Origin: CAJQGY01 sp964523375 | GTDB taxonomy: Bacteria > Pseudomonadota > Gammaproteobacteria > Magnimaribacterales > D2472 | Assembly (NCBI GenBank): GCA_964523375.1 | Contig: CAZFYG010000003.1 | Location: forward strand, 41,696 to 105,695 | Direction: 5' to 3' | DNA: 64,000 nt | Shown here: piece after piece, positions 18,704-27,978 of the stretch | Layout of the letters: each line of letters starts with the position of its first letter | How positions within the stretch are numbered: position 1 is the first letter of the stretch | Translations under genes and position numbers: made by a program | The notes under the pieces: generated by a model | Databases searched by the model: none | Told to the model about the DNA's origin: nothing | What the model saw: only the letters and a program-made list of their open reading frames with translations

Positions 18704-19957
18704 ATGTCTTACGAAAAAATTCAAATTCCAGAAAGTGGTGAAAAAATTTCATATATTGATGGGAATCTTGTTGTCCCGAATAATCCAGTCATACCATACA
18801 TAGAAGGAGATGGTATTGGATACGACATTACTCCTGCTATGATTAAAGCCGTAGATAGCGCAGTTAGAACAGCTTATTTAGGTGAGAGAAAAATAGAATG
18901 GATGGAGGTTTTTTGTGGAGAAAAAGCAACTCAAGTGTATGGTGAGGATGTATGGTTGCCAGAAGAAACGTTAGACGCACTTAGGGATTATGTTGTAAGT
19001 ATTAAAGGACCTTTAACAACTCCAGTAGGCGGAGGCATAAGGTCATTAAATGTTTCTTTAAGACAAATTTTAGACCTATATGTATGTCTTAGGCCTATCA
19101 GATATTTTGATGGTGTTCCATCCCCTGTAAAAGAGCCACAAAATGTAGATATGGTTATATTTAGAGAAAATTCAGAAGATATCTATTCAGGAATAGAATT
19201 CCAAGCAAATTCTGATGATGCTATTAAGCTTGCTGGTATATTAAAAAATGAATTCAACAGCGATAAAATAAGGTTTCCACAAAATGTTGGTCTTGGTATT
19301 AAACCAATATCTTTTGAGGGGACATCAAGATTAGTAAAGTCCGCAATAGATTACGCAATAGAGAACGATAGATCATCTGTTACCTTGGTTCATAAAGGAA
19401 ATATTATGAAATTCACAGAAGGTGCATTTAGGGACTGGGGTTATGAAATAGCTAACACTGAATATGGTGGTGTTGAATTAGACGGCGGCCCTTGGCAGGT
19501 TATTAAAAATCCAAAAACAGGTAACGAAATTATTATCAAAGATGTAATTTGTGATGCCTTCCTTCAACAGATATTACTCAGACCAAAGGATTACGACGTC
19601 ATTGCTACCATGAACCTAAATGGTGACTATATATCAGATGCACTTGCAGCATGTGTTGGCGGTATTGGAATTGCACCTGGGGCCAATTTATCAGATAAAT
19701 ATGCAGTATTTGAGGCAACCCATGGAACTGCACCAAAATATGCAAAACAAGATAAAGTAAACCCTGGTTCATTAATATTATCAGCTGAAATGATGTTAAG
19801 ACATATGGGTTGGACTGAAGCTGCGGATTTAATAATAAAATCAATGGAAAGAGCAATTGGTGCAAAAAAAGTTACCTATGATTTTGAAAGAATGATGGAA
19901 GGTGCTGATTTAGTATCCTGTTCTGGTTTCGCGGATGAAATGGTTAAAAGAATGTAA
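18704..19957 (+). CDS. icd: isocitrate dehydrogenase (NADP+)
   Basis: This 417-residue enzyme oxidises isocitrate to 2-oxoglutarate and competes with isocitrate lyase for substrate. It is the homodimeric E. coli type: GGGIRSLNVSLRQ contains S114, equivalent to the S113 phosphorylated by AceK, and YVCLRPIRYF and the C-terminal cofactor region are present. No aceK is visible in the window. The stop overlaps the clpS ATG by one base, so icd and clpSA are likely one transcript, which is less usual than separate units. Confidence 0.96.
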   Translation: MSYEKIQIPESGEKISYIDGNLVVPNNPVIPYIEGDGIGYDITPAMIKAVDSAVRTAYLGERKIEWMEVFCGEKATQVYGEDVWLPEETLDALRDYVVSIKGPLTTPVGGGIRSLNVSLRQILDLYVCLRPIRYFDGVPSPVKEPQNVDMVIFRENSEDIYSGIEFQANSDDAIKLAGILKNEFNSDKIRFPQNVGLGIKPISFEGTSRLVKSAIDYAIENDRSSVTLVHKGNIMKFTEGAFRDWGYEIANTEYGGVELDGGPWQVIKNPKTGNEIIIKDVICDAFLQQILLRPKDYDVIATMNLNGDYISDALAACVGGIGIAPGANLSDKYAVFEATHGTAPKYAKQDKVNPGSLILSAEMMLRHMGWTEAADLIIKSMERAIGAKKVTYDFERMMEGADLVSCSGFADEMVKRM

Positions 19958-20292
19958 TGAATAGACTTTCAGCAGAAGTACCAGATTCAAATGATATTGG
20001 TACTTCTGTACTTGAAAAAGATCCTGAACTGAAAGAGCCACCTCTATATCAAGTTATTCTAATAAACGATGATTACACTCCTATGGAGTTTGTTGTTTAT
20101 GTTCTTCAGTCAGTATTTAATCATAACCATGATAAAGCTACAGAAATAATGATGTCGGTCCATACAAAAGGGAAGGGTGTTTGTGGTATATTTTCTAAAG
20201 AGATTGCGGAGATGATGTCCCATGAAGTTAATGAACTCTCTAAAAATCATCATCATCCACTATTAAGTGAAATTGAACCTTTAACTGATTAA
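19957..20292 (+). CDS. clpS: ClpS adaptor protein
   Basis: ClpS brings N-degron substrates to the ClpAP protease. The 111-residue protein has the family core INDDYTPMEFVVYVL, followed by HTKGKGVCGIF and the C-terminal alanine/leucine region replaced by a histidine-rich NHHHPL. The flexible N-terminal tail of about 30 residues is present. It starts one base inside the icd stop and clpA begins 1 base after its own stop. Confidence 0.96.
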   Translation: MNRLSAEVPDSNDIGTSVLEKDPELKEPPLYQVILINDDYTPMEFVVYVLQSVFNHNHDKATEIMMSVHTKGKGVCGIFSKEIAEMMSHEVNELSKNHHHPLLSEIEPLTD

Positions 20293-20293
20293 T

Positions 20294-22534
20294 ATGTTTA
20301 GCAAAGACCTAGAAATATCCATAGCATCGCTTTTTGATAAAGCTCAAGATTCTAATATTCAATATATAACAGTAGAGCATCTATTTTTAATGATTCTAAG
20401 TGATAGTGATGTAGTTTCTTGTCTAGACTCTCATAATATTAAAATTGATCAACTTAAAGATTCTATTAACGACCATCTTAAAAAAACTACTATTCTTAGA
20501 TCTGATCTTAAAAAACAAGTTCAACCAACCCTAGGCTTTCAAAGAGTTCTGCAACGATCTGTTTTTCACATTCAATCCCAGGGCAAAGGTGTTGTTAAAC
20601 CAATTAATGTTTTAGTGGCTATTTTCTCTGAAAAAGAATGCCATAGCGTATTTCTTCTAAATAAAAATGGTTTATCTAGACTGGATGTTGTCTCTTATTT
20701 ATCACATGGTCCAAAAGAAAAAAAAGAGACTGATGAAATTGATAGCATCGATTCAACAGAAAACACAAAGGAATCAAAACCTGAGTCGGATTACTTAATT
20801 AATTTAAATAATTTAGCAAAAGAAAATAAAATTGATTCATTAATTGGTAGAAAGTTAGAAGTTGAAAGAATGATACAAATCCTATCTAGGAGAACTAAAA
20901 ATAACCCATTGCTTGTTGGTGAGTCTGGTGTTGGTAAAACAGCAATAGCAGAAGGGATAGCCTGTTTGATTAATGAAGGTAAAGTTCCGGAGATAATAAA
21001 AGATACCACTGTTTATTCTTTAGATATCGCTGCTTTGATTGCCGGCACTAAATATAGAGGCGACTTTGAAAAAAGGTTAAAGTCTGTAATTTCATTCTTA
21101 AAAAAGCAAAATAAACCTATATTATTTATAGACGAAATTCACACAATAATAGGTGCTGGTTCTGCTTCTGGCGGCTCAATGGATGTCTCAAACCTTCTTA
21201 AGCCTTCGCTTGCTCGAGGTGAGATAAGGTGTATAGGCTCTACTACATTTCAAGAGTACAGAGGAATTTTTAATCAAAACCAAGCTCTGTCAAGAAGGTT
21301 TCAAAAAATTGATGTCAATGAGCCAAATTTTGATGAGTGTATAGAAATCATAACAGGCCTCAAATCTATATATGAGTCATATCATAATGTTGAATTTACA
21401 AATGAATCAGTTCAATCAGCAATAGAATTATCTTCAAAATATATGAATGATAGATTTCTTCCAGATAAGGCTATTGATGTTATAGATGAAACAGGCTCAA
21501 TGTTAAATATCAAAAGGAAAAGTAATAAAAAAGTTAAAGTTCTAAAAAAACATATTGAAAAAACTATCTCTAAGATAACTAAAATACCTGAGCAAAGCAT
21601 AACTGCTGCAGATAAAAAGTCTTTAAAAGCATTAGAAGAAAATCTAAAAAGAGTTATATTTGGCCAGAATCATGCTGTAGAAACCCTTTCAAATGCCATT
21701 AAACTGTCTAGGGTAGGGCTCAGAGATGATAATAAAACCATAGGTTCATTTTTATTTACTGGACCTACTGGTGTTGGTAAAACTGAGATTACTAAACAGC
21801 TTTCAGAAATACTTGGTATAGATCTGATTAGATTTGATATGAGTGAATACATGGAAAGGCATACAGTATCAAGATTGATAGGAGCTCCACCTGGTTATGT
21901 AGGTTTTGACCAGGGTGGACTTCTTACTGAAGCGGTAGTTAAATCGCCCAATGCAGTACTTTTGCTGGATGAGATTGAAAAAGCTCACCCAGATATTTTT
22001 AATATTTTGCTACAAGTTATGGATGCAGGTGTTCTAACTGATAATAATGGAAGAAAGGCAGATTTTAGAAATATTATTGTAGTTATGACTACTAACATAG
22101 GCGCTGAGTTGCTAGCAAAACGAAATATAGGTTTCAACAAAACCACTAATGAAAGTGATGCAATGGGCTCATTGAATAAACTATTTTCACCAGAATTTAG
22201 AAATAGACTAGATGAGATTATTCAGTTTGACTATCTAGATCCTAAGATAATTTTATCAATTGTTGATAAGTTTTTAATCAAATTGCAAGCTCAACTAGAC
22301 AAAAGAAATGTTGAGATAAATGTATCATCTAAGGTTATTAATTGGATAGCAGAGAATGGTTATGACAAAGAAATGGGTGCGAGGCCTATGGAAAGGTTTA
22401 TATCAAAAAATATCAAAAAACCGCTTGTAGATAAGCTCTTATTTGGATCATTAAAGTCTGGCGGTGTAATAAAGTTAGATATAGAAAAGGGTAATTTAGT
22501 TTTTAAAGAAGTAAAAAAAGCAGTTAAAGTTTAA
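20294..22534 (+). CDS. clpA: ClpA ATPase, unfoldase of ClpAP
   Basis: ClpA is a hexameric AAA+ unfoldase that feeds substrates to ClpP. The 746-residue protein has the N-terminal double repeat (about 1-145), a linker rich in charge, D1 with Walker A GESGVGKT at 209-216, and D2 with GPTGVGKT at 490-497 and LLDEIEKAHPDIFN. It lacks the long middle domain of ClpB, which together with the clpS neighbour settles the call. clpP is not in the window. It ends 1 base before the convergent infA stop. Confidence 0.97.
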   Translation: MFSKDLEISIASLFDKAQDSNIQYITVEHLFLMILSDSDVVSCLDSHNIKIDQLKDSINDHLKKTTILRSDLKKQVQPTLGFQRVLQRSVFHIQSQGKGVVKPINVLVAIFSEKECHSVFLLNKNGLSRLDVVSYLSHGPKEKKETDEIDSIDSTENTKESKPESDYLINLNNLAKENKIDSLIGRKLEVERMIQILSRRTKNNPLLVGESGVGKTAIAEGIACLINEGKVPEIIKDTTVYSLDIAALIAGTKYRGDFEKRLKSVISFLKKQNKPILFIDEIHTIIGAGSASGGSMDVSNLLKPSLARGEIRCIGSTTFQEYRGIFNQNQALSRRFQKIDVNEPNFDECIEIITGLKSIYESYHNVEFTNESVQSAIELSSKYMNDRFLPDKAIDVIDETGSMLNIKRKSNKKVKVLKKHIEKTISKITKIPEQSITAADKKSLKALEENLKRVIFGQNHAVETLSNAIKLSRVGLRDDNKTIGSFLFTGPTGVGKTEITKQLSEILGIDLIRFDMSEYMERHTVSRLIGAPPGYVGFDQGGLLTEAVVKSPNAVLLLDEIEKAHPDIFNILLQVMDAGVLTDNNGRKADFRNIIVVMTTNIGAELLAKRNIGFNKTTNESDAMGSLNKLFSPEFRNRLDEIIQFDYLDPKIILSIVDKFLIKLQAQLDKRNVEINVSSKVINWIAENGYDKEMGARPMERFISKNIKKPLVDKLLFGSLKSGGVIKLDIEKGNLVFKEVKKAVKV

Positions 22535-22535
22535 G

Positions 22536-22754
22536 TTATCTACCTCTAAATGTAATTCGACCTTTGGTTAAATCATAAGGACTCATCTCAACTTTAACCT
22601 TGTCACCAGTTAGAATTCTAATATAGTGTTTTCTCATCTTTCCAGATATATGAGCTTCAATCACGTGATCATTTTCAAGTTTTACTTTAAATGTGGTGTT
22701 TGGCAAAGTTTCTATTACTTCACCTTCGAATTCTAAGTTATCTTCTTTTGACAT
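22536..22754 (-). CDS. infA: translation initiation factor IF-1
   Basis: IF-1 occupies the A site of the 30S subunit during initiation. The 72-residue OB-fold protein has the family landmarks EGEVIETLPNTTFKV, KMRKHYIRIL and KVKVEMSPYDLTKGRI, and the usual length. It is convergent with clpA, the same arrangement as in Pseudomonas and E. coli, and divergent from the GlcG/HbpS gene across 80 bases. Confidence 0.97.
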   Translation of the reverse strand: MSKEDNLEFEGEVIETLPNTTFKVKLENDHVIEAHISGKMRKHYIRILTGDKVKVEMSPYDLTKGRITFRGR

Positions 22755-22834
22755 TCGATCATTTTAAACTAAATTATCTTTAATAGGTGATTCATAAAGA
22801 TATATAATTAAATAAAAATTATAAAAGGAATCGT

Positions 22835-23290
22835 ATGATAATTAACCCAGGTGAGATTAATCTAGAAGAAGCTCTGTCAATATGTACAGAAGCTCTTAAA
22901 AAAGGTCGTGATTTGAATTTAATGCCACTAACAGTAACTGTTATCGATGTTGCGGGTGTTGTTAGAGCAACATTATCAGAAGAAGGATCTGGTTTAATAC
23001 GATCTGATATAGCTTATGCCAAAGCATGGACATGTTTAGCTTTTAACGTTTCATCCAACACATTGAGAGATGTTTTTGAAGGTCAACCACGATTAGCACC
23101 AGCAGTGACTGGAATGCAAACAATGGCTGGCGGTAAACTTGTACCAACACCAGGCGGAATGCTCATTCAAAAAGATGGTAGGAATATTGGTGCTGTTGGT
23201 GTTACAGGAGATGTTTCAGACAAAGATGAAATCTGTGCAATTGCTGGTATTGAAGAGTCTAATCTAATACCAGGGCATAAATCTAAATAG
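22835..23290 (+). CDS. GlcG/HbpS family heme-binding-type protein
   Basis: This 151-residue protein belongs to the GlcG/HbpS family (DUF336). The landmarks are LTVTVIDVAGVVRATLSEEG, the alanine-rich AYAKAWTCLAF helix, PTPGGMLI and IGAVGVTGD. Members bind heme in Streptomyces or accompany glycolate and propanediol genes; the in vivo role here is unknown. It is a cytoplasmic protein without a signal peptide. AAAAGGAA precedes the ATG at a good distance. It stands alone, with divergent infA upstream and 151 bases before cysteine synthase. Confidence 0.85.
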   Translation: MIINPGEINLEEALSICTEALKKGRDLNLMPLTVTVIDVAGVVRATLSEEGSGLIRSDIAYAKAWTCLAFNVSSNTLRDVFEGQPRLAPAVTGMQTMAGGKLVPTPGGMLIQKDGRNIGAVGVTGDVSDKDEICAIAGIEESNLIPGHKSK

Positions 23291-23342
23291 AAGCATATAA
23301 TAAAAATTAAAGAATACTTTATTATTAACCTTTATAATTAAA

Positions 23343-23358
23343 CATAATATATATTATG
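23343..23358. repeat. 16-base perfect AT palindrome
   Basis: CATAATATATATTATG is its own reverse complement. It is followed by a related AT run ending in TATTATTATG and then CCCCC at about 23394. It lies in the 151-base gap between the GlcG-like gene and the cysteine synthase gene. It could be an operator or a cruciform-prone spacer; no gene is visible in this gap. Confidence 0.35.
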
Positions 23359-23441
23359 CGAAGTTATATATATTATTATGTGTCCCCCTCTTAATATTTA
23401 TATGTTATAAATTAAATATTAACTAGAAACAAATCATTAAT

Positions 23442-24467
23442 ATGAAATTTGATAGTATTTTAGAAACAGTTGGTAATACGCCATGCGTTAAAATTAATAA
23501 CTTAGCACCTGAGGGTGTTGAGCTGTATGTTAAAGCAGAATACTTTAACCCCGCTAGCTCTGTAAAAGATAGATTAGCTTTAAGTATAATTGAAGAAGCC
23601 GAAGCTGATGGCACCTTAAAGCCAGGACAAACTGTAGTTGAGGCAACTAGTGGTAATACAGGTATTGGGCTTGCATTTATTTGTGCATCTAAGAACTACC
23701 CTTGTGTTATTACAATGCCAGAAAGCGCTTCAATAGAAAGAAGGAAAATGATGCGGTTTTTAGGGGCTAAAGTGCTACTAACCCCTGCAAGTGAAGCAGG
23801 ATCTGGTGCGTATAATAAAGCAAAAAAACTTGCAGATGATAATGGTTGGTTTTATGCAAGACAATTTGAGAACGAAGCTAATTCAAATATTCATGAAAAA
23901 ACAACTGGAAATGAAATAGTTAATGATTTTAAACATTCTGGTTTAGATTACTGGGTATCAGGTTATGGAACTGGTGGAACATTCTCTGGGGTTGCTCGAA
24001 CTTTGAAAAAAGAAATGCCTGAAACAAAGCTAGTGATAGCTGAACCAGATGTTGCCCCGCTCCTCGCAAAAGGCAAGGCTCAAAAAAGAACTGTTGATGG
24101 GGCGCCAGCTGAAACTCATCCTGATTGGCAACCACACCCAATACAAGGCTGGACTACTGATTTTATACCTCTTGTGCTTCAGGAATCTATAGATCATAAA
24201 TATATAGATGAAATTATTTCTGTATCAGGTTCAGATGGCATTAAATGGTCAAAAAAATTAGCTGCTCATGAAGGTATTCTTACAGGCATATCGGGTGGAT
24301 CAACTTTTGCTGTTGCCATGGAAGTAGCAAATAAAGCCCCAAAAGGCTCAAAAATACTTTGCATGCTTGCTGATACTGCAGAAAGATATCTATCCAGTCT
24401 TTTATTTGAAGATATTGAAGCTGAAATGAATGATAAAGAGTTAAATCTTTTTAACTCAACCTTATAA
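23442..24467 (+). CDS. cysteine synthase (O-acetylserine sulfhydrylase family)
   Basis: The 341-residue PLP enzyme makes cysteine from O-acetylserine and sulfide, or a close relative of that reaction. The Schiff-base lysine is K42 in SSVKDRLA, followed by EATSGNTGIG and GTGGTFSG for substrate and phosphate binding. It is longer than E. coli CysK (323), mainly from an insert around residues 205-222 rich in Lys and Pro that precedes the conserved HPIQGW. CysK is more likely than CysM, but an alternative such as cystathionine beta-synthase-like use cannot be excluded. Confidence 0.88.
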   Translation: MKFDSILETVGNTPCVKINNLAPEGVELYVKAEYFNPASSVKDRLALSIIEEAEADGTLKPGQTVVEATSGNTGIGLAFICASKNYPCVITMPESASIERRKMMRFLGAKVLLTPASEAGSGAYNKAKKLADDNGWFYARQFENEANSNIHEKTTGNEIVNDFKHSGLDYWVSGYGTGGTFSGVARTLKKEMPETKLVIAEPDVAPLLAKGKAQKRTVDGAPAETHPDWQPHPIQGWTTDFIPLVLQESIDHKYIDEIISVSGSDGIKWSKKLAAHEGILTGISGGSTFAVAMEVANKAPKGSKILCMLADTAERYLSSLLFEDIEAEMNDKELNLFNSTL

Positions 24468-24474
24468 TAAGGTT
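24458..24474 (+). terminator. possible weak terminator at the cysteine synthase stop
   Basis: AACCTTA and TAAGGTT form a 7-base stem around TAA, overlapping the stop codon of the cysteine synthase gene. The stem has only two GC pairs and no proper U-tract, so termination is uncertain. Confidence 0.25.
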
Positions 24475-24545
24475 TATTCATATAAGCCTCTTTAGCTTGT
24501 AATTCTTTTTATATCAATTTAAGTAATATTAATTACAATAGTTAT

Positions 24546-27407
24546 ATGAAAATTAGAAACATAACACTCGCCCTACTACCTTTAATCTATACTTCTTCCA
24601 TATACGCTTCAGCACTATCAGAGCCTACGAGCTATTCAAAAAATCTGTATACAGAAAATATATTATCTGGTACTTATGATAGCAATATAGACAAGCCTGA
24701 TAATTTTCTTGATTTTGGCTATGGAGAAAGAGTTGCTAGCCCTTCTCAAATAACCAATGCAATCTTGAGTTGGGGTAACCAATCAAATAAGTTAAAAGTG
24801 GTTGAGTATGCTCGTTCGCACGAAAACCGTCCATTATATGCAGTTTATATTTCTTCAGAGGAAAATATCAATCGACTTGATGAGATAAAAAAAGATGTAA
24901 TTAAACTATCCGATGCCAGAGAAATTAATGATTCGAGGGCTAATAAATTAATTGATAAATTGCCAGCAATAGCATGGCTAGCCTACTCTATCCATGGAAA
25001 TGAGACTTCTGGGGCAGATGCAGCGCTAGGGCTCATATATCATCTTATTGCTAGCACAGACAAAGAAGTTATAAATATGCTTTCTGAAATGGTAGTAATA
25101 GTTGATCCAATGATGAATCCAGATGGAAGAGATAGGTTTGCTAAATCATTAGAGCAATATAGAGGTGTGGCCCCTAGCTATGATGATCAGTCACTTATCC
25201 ATACTGGAGATTGGCCTTATGGACGAACTAATCATTATTATTTTGATTTAAATAGAGACTGGATATATCTAACACAACCAGAGACACAGGGCCGAGTAGC
25301 ACTAATAAACCAATGGAGGCCACAAATATTAGTAGATGCGCATGAAATGGGTCCTCAAGATACATTTATGACTGGGCCTGCTAGAGAACCAATCAATAAA
25401 AATATGAGTGAAAACATTATCAAATGGGGAAATATATTTGCTCAGGATCAAGGATCTGAATTTGATAAAAGAGATTGGCGTTTTTATACAGGCGAATGGC
25501 ATGAGGACTTATATCCAGGCTACTCATTTTATGTAAATTTTAGAGGAACATTAGGGATATTATATGAACAGTCACGCATGGCTGAAGATGGCGTAAAAAG
25601 ACCTGAAGGAACCATTCAGTCATACAAAGAGTCAGTTCACCATCAGTTTGTAAGTTCATTAACTAATCTTAAAACCTTACAAAATAATAGTAATGAAATG
25701 TATCAAGATTATTGGGATGGAAGAAAGTTAAATATATCCAATGAAAGTAAGTGGGCAAATCAATCATTTGTTATATTGCCAACAAAAAATAAGAAACGAA
25801 TAAACACACTTGCAAATAAACTAAAAGCACAAAATATTGAAATTTATACGAATAATAAACCCATAAAAGTTAAAAAAATTCTAAAGCAATCAGGTGATAT
25901 TAAAGATGAATTTATAATTCCTATCAACAGCATGATCATACCAAATCGTCAACCTGAAGCACCCTTAGTTTCTGCTATTCTTGAGTTTGATGCTGATATT
26001 GATAATGAAGTTCTTAAGAAGGAAAGACAGGCTACTTTAAAAAATGGTTCATCTATTATGTATGACACAACAGCTTTTAATTTTACAATGATGTATGGCT
26101 TGGATGCTATAACAGTGCCTGAATTTCTTAATGAAGACCTTGAGGAGTGGCTCCCCTCACCTATGACAATTGATGTAAATGATGAGGCGATTATGTGGGC
26201 AGTTGAAGGAGATGATGACTCATCTGTATCATTTGCTGCAAGACTAATGGAGCAGGATGTTATTGTAAGAATTGTTGATAAAGATTTTTTACTATCAAGT
26301 AAATCATTATCAAGAGGTAGTGTAATTGTGCTACAAATGGATAATCCTAATGTTAAAAATTTAACTTCACTTGTATCAAATACTGCTACAAATCTAAATA
26401 TTTCAGTTTTTTCTCTTGATTCAGGCTTTGGAGAAAAAGAATTACCAGATTGGGGCGGCAGGCATTTTAGGCTTTTAAACAAACCAAAAATAGCAGTTCT
26501 TGGTCATAATGGATTTAGCTCATATGATGTTGGCGTAAGCTGGTGGTCACTTGATCATCATCTTGGTATTAGACATAGTCTATTGAATACATCAATAATT
26601 GGTTATGCTGATTTACGAAGGTATAACACGATAATAATGCCAAGCGGTTTCAGGAGCCTATCACAAGGTGAGACTTCTGCTCTTAAAGACTGGATTGAAC
26701 AAGGTGGGACATTAATAGCTCACAATGGAAGCACAAGAAGACTTCTTTCACAGGATTCATTCACTAGTGTAAAAGAAATTACAAAATCCTTTGATTTAAG
26801 TCATCAATACAATGTAGACCTTCAAAGAGAGTTTTTAGCTTTAGATACAATAGTGGATAAAACTAAAGTTAATAATAATAAAGTTGATTTCGAACTGAAT
26901 TACCCATGGGAAAAATCTGATACTAGGATTGACATTGATACATTAAAAAAACGAGATAAATGGCAATCATTATTTATGCCTTCTGGAGCCTTTGTTTCGG
27001 GAAGAATAGATAGTAGTCATTGGTTAACTTTTGGGGCAATAGACACAATACCCCTTCTCTATTCAAATTATCCAGTTTTAATGTCTGACTCACGTTCAAA
27101 TGCAGTTATTAGAATTGGAGAGCTATCAGAGAATGATAAGGTTGATACTTATAGGACTTTGAACTGGTCAGATATTCCATCAGGAAATGATCTTAATGTA
27201 AGGATGAGTGGTCTAGTTTGGCCTGAAGCTTCAAAGAGAATAGCAAATTCAGCATATTTAACTCAGGAGCGTTATGGTAAGGGGCAGATCATCCTGTTCT
27301 CTGGTGAACCTAACTTTAGGGGATCTAGCCTTGGCACAAATAGACTTTGGCTTAATGCAGTTGTTTATGGGTCTGGTTTGGGTACAACTCTAAACTTATC
27401 ACTCTAA
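24546..27407 (+). CDS. secreted M14 family zinc carboxypeptidase
   Basis: The 953-residue protein has a signal peptide (about residues 1-22, ending near YASA) and an M14 metallopeptidase domain. The zinc motif HGNE places ligands at H150 and E153; DLNRDW and LVDAHEMGPQ follow, and ILYEQSRMAED supplies the expected C-terminal acidic residue. A long C-terminal region (about 400-953) ends in a glutamine-amidotransferase-like or beta-rich part with GGTLIAHNGS. Such large M14 proteins are exported and trim peptides or act on cell-wall material. With the S9 and DUF885 peptidases nearby it suggests peptide scavenging. Exact substrate is unknown. Confidence 0.88.
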   Translation: MKIRNITLALLPLIYTSSIYASALSEPTSYSKNLYTENILSGTYDSNIDKPDNFLDFGYGERVASPSQITNAILSWGNQSNKLKVVEYARSHENRPLYAVYISSEENINRLDEIKKDVIKLSDAREINDSRANKLIDKLPAIAWLAYSIHGNETSGADAALGLIYHLIASTDKEVINMLSEMVVIVDPMMNPDGRDRFAKSLEQYRGVAPSYDDQSLIHTGDWPYGRTNHYYFDLNRDWIYLTQPETQGRVALINQWRPQILVDAHEMGPQDTFMTGPAREPINKNMSENIIKWGNIFAQDQGSEFDKRDWRFYTGEWHEDLYPGYSFYVNFRGTLGILYEQSRMAEDGVKRPEGTIQSYKESVHHQFVSSLTNLKTLQNNSNEMYQDYWDGRKLNISNESKWANQSFVILPTKNKKRINTLANKLKAQNIEIYTNNKPIKVKKILKQSGDIKDEFIIPINSMIIPNRQPEAPLVSAILEFDADIDNEVLKKERQATLKNGSSIMYDTTAFNFTMMYGLDAITVPEFLNEDLEEWLPSPMTIDVNDEAIMWAVEGDDDSSVSFAARLMEQDVIVRIVDKDFLLSSKSLSRGSVIVLQMDNPNVKNLTSLVSNTATNLNISVFSLDSGFGEKELPDWGGRHFRLLNKPKIAVLGHNGFSSYDVGVSWWSLDHHLGIRHSLLNTSIIGYADLRRYNTIIMPSGFRSLSQGETSALKDWIEQGGTLIAHNGSTRRLLSQDSFTSVKEITKSFDLSHQYNVDLQREFLALDTIVDKTKVNNNKVDFELNYPWEKSDTRIDIDTLKKRDKWQSLFMPSGAFVSGRIDSSHWLTFGAIDTIPLLYSNYPVLMSDSRSNAVIRIGELSENDKVDTYRTLNWSDIPSGNDLNVRMSGLVWPEASKRIANSAYLTQERYGKGQIILFSGEPNFRGSSLGTNRLWLNAVVYGSGLGTTLNLSL

Positions 27408-27509
27408 ACTTTAGATTTATATATAAATTATAGACTTTAAAAACTTTACTAGTAATTGGTTCATAAGATAGTATTTAGAGGTATTTAATTATTTAATAGG
27501 AGAAAATTT

Positions 27510-27902
27510 ATGAATACAGAGTATGAAATTTGGAACCTTATGTACTTAGGTTTTATTTCTAATGCCATGTTTATGGTTGCTATGGTTTTGTTAACTTGGT
27601 TGGGCTTTAGATTTGCTGCAAGAATTTATGATGATTCTAATGCAAATTTAGCTGCAAAAGTTACTGCAACAGTATTTTATTTACTAGTGGGTATTATGTT
27701 CTACAATACTGCGCAAATTGGTGGTGCCATCATTGGTGGTGCAGCTGAGAGTCTTTCAGCATTGGAAGAAGTGTCAACAAGAGGACAGGACCTTATAGAC
27801 AGAGTTGAATCAGGTTTTGTACCTGGTGGTTTAATATCTTCATTATTAAATGCAGTTATTGTATTTTTTCAACTAGCTATGACTTGGGGGAAAAAGGCTT
27901 AA
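27510..27902 (+). CDS. small membrane protein of unknown function
   Basis: I do not recognise this 130-residue protein. Three hydrophobic segments are visible, around residues 10-33, 50-76 and 105-124, the middle one glycine-rich (QIGGAIIGGAAE). A polar stretch of about 30 residues lies between the second and third. An AGGAG ribosome binding site stands 7 bases before the ATG and a strong terminator follows, so it is a well-expressed single-gene unit. It sits just upstream of the two TolB-like/TPR membrane proteins, but the terminator separates their transcription. Confidence 0.8.
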   Translation: MNTEYEIWNLMYLGFISNAMFMVAMVLLTWLGFRFAARIYDDSNANLAAKVTATVFYLLVGIMFYNTAQIGGAIIGGAAESLSALEEVSTRGQDLIDRVESGFVPGGLISSLLNAVIVFFQLAMTWGKKA

Positions 27903-27921
27903 TAATATCTAAAGCTTTTAT

Positions 27922-27950
27922 AAAGGGGATTAATATCCCCTTTTTTATTT
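27922..27950 (+). terminator. Rho-independent terminator
   Basis: A 9-base stem (AAAGGGGAT with ATCCCCTTT) and a 4-base loop are followed by TTTATTT. It ends the unit of the 130-residue membrane protein. Confidence 0.88.
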
Positions 27951-27978
27951 CCAAAAATAAAATATACTCATTAAGTTC

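Noticed and set aside
25949..26482. A 177-codon open frame on the minus strand inside the M14 peptidase gene.
   Set aside because: It lies wholly opposite a well-supported gene, has serine-rich low-complexity content typical of antisense frames, and lacks a recognisable domain or ribosome binding site.
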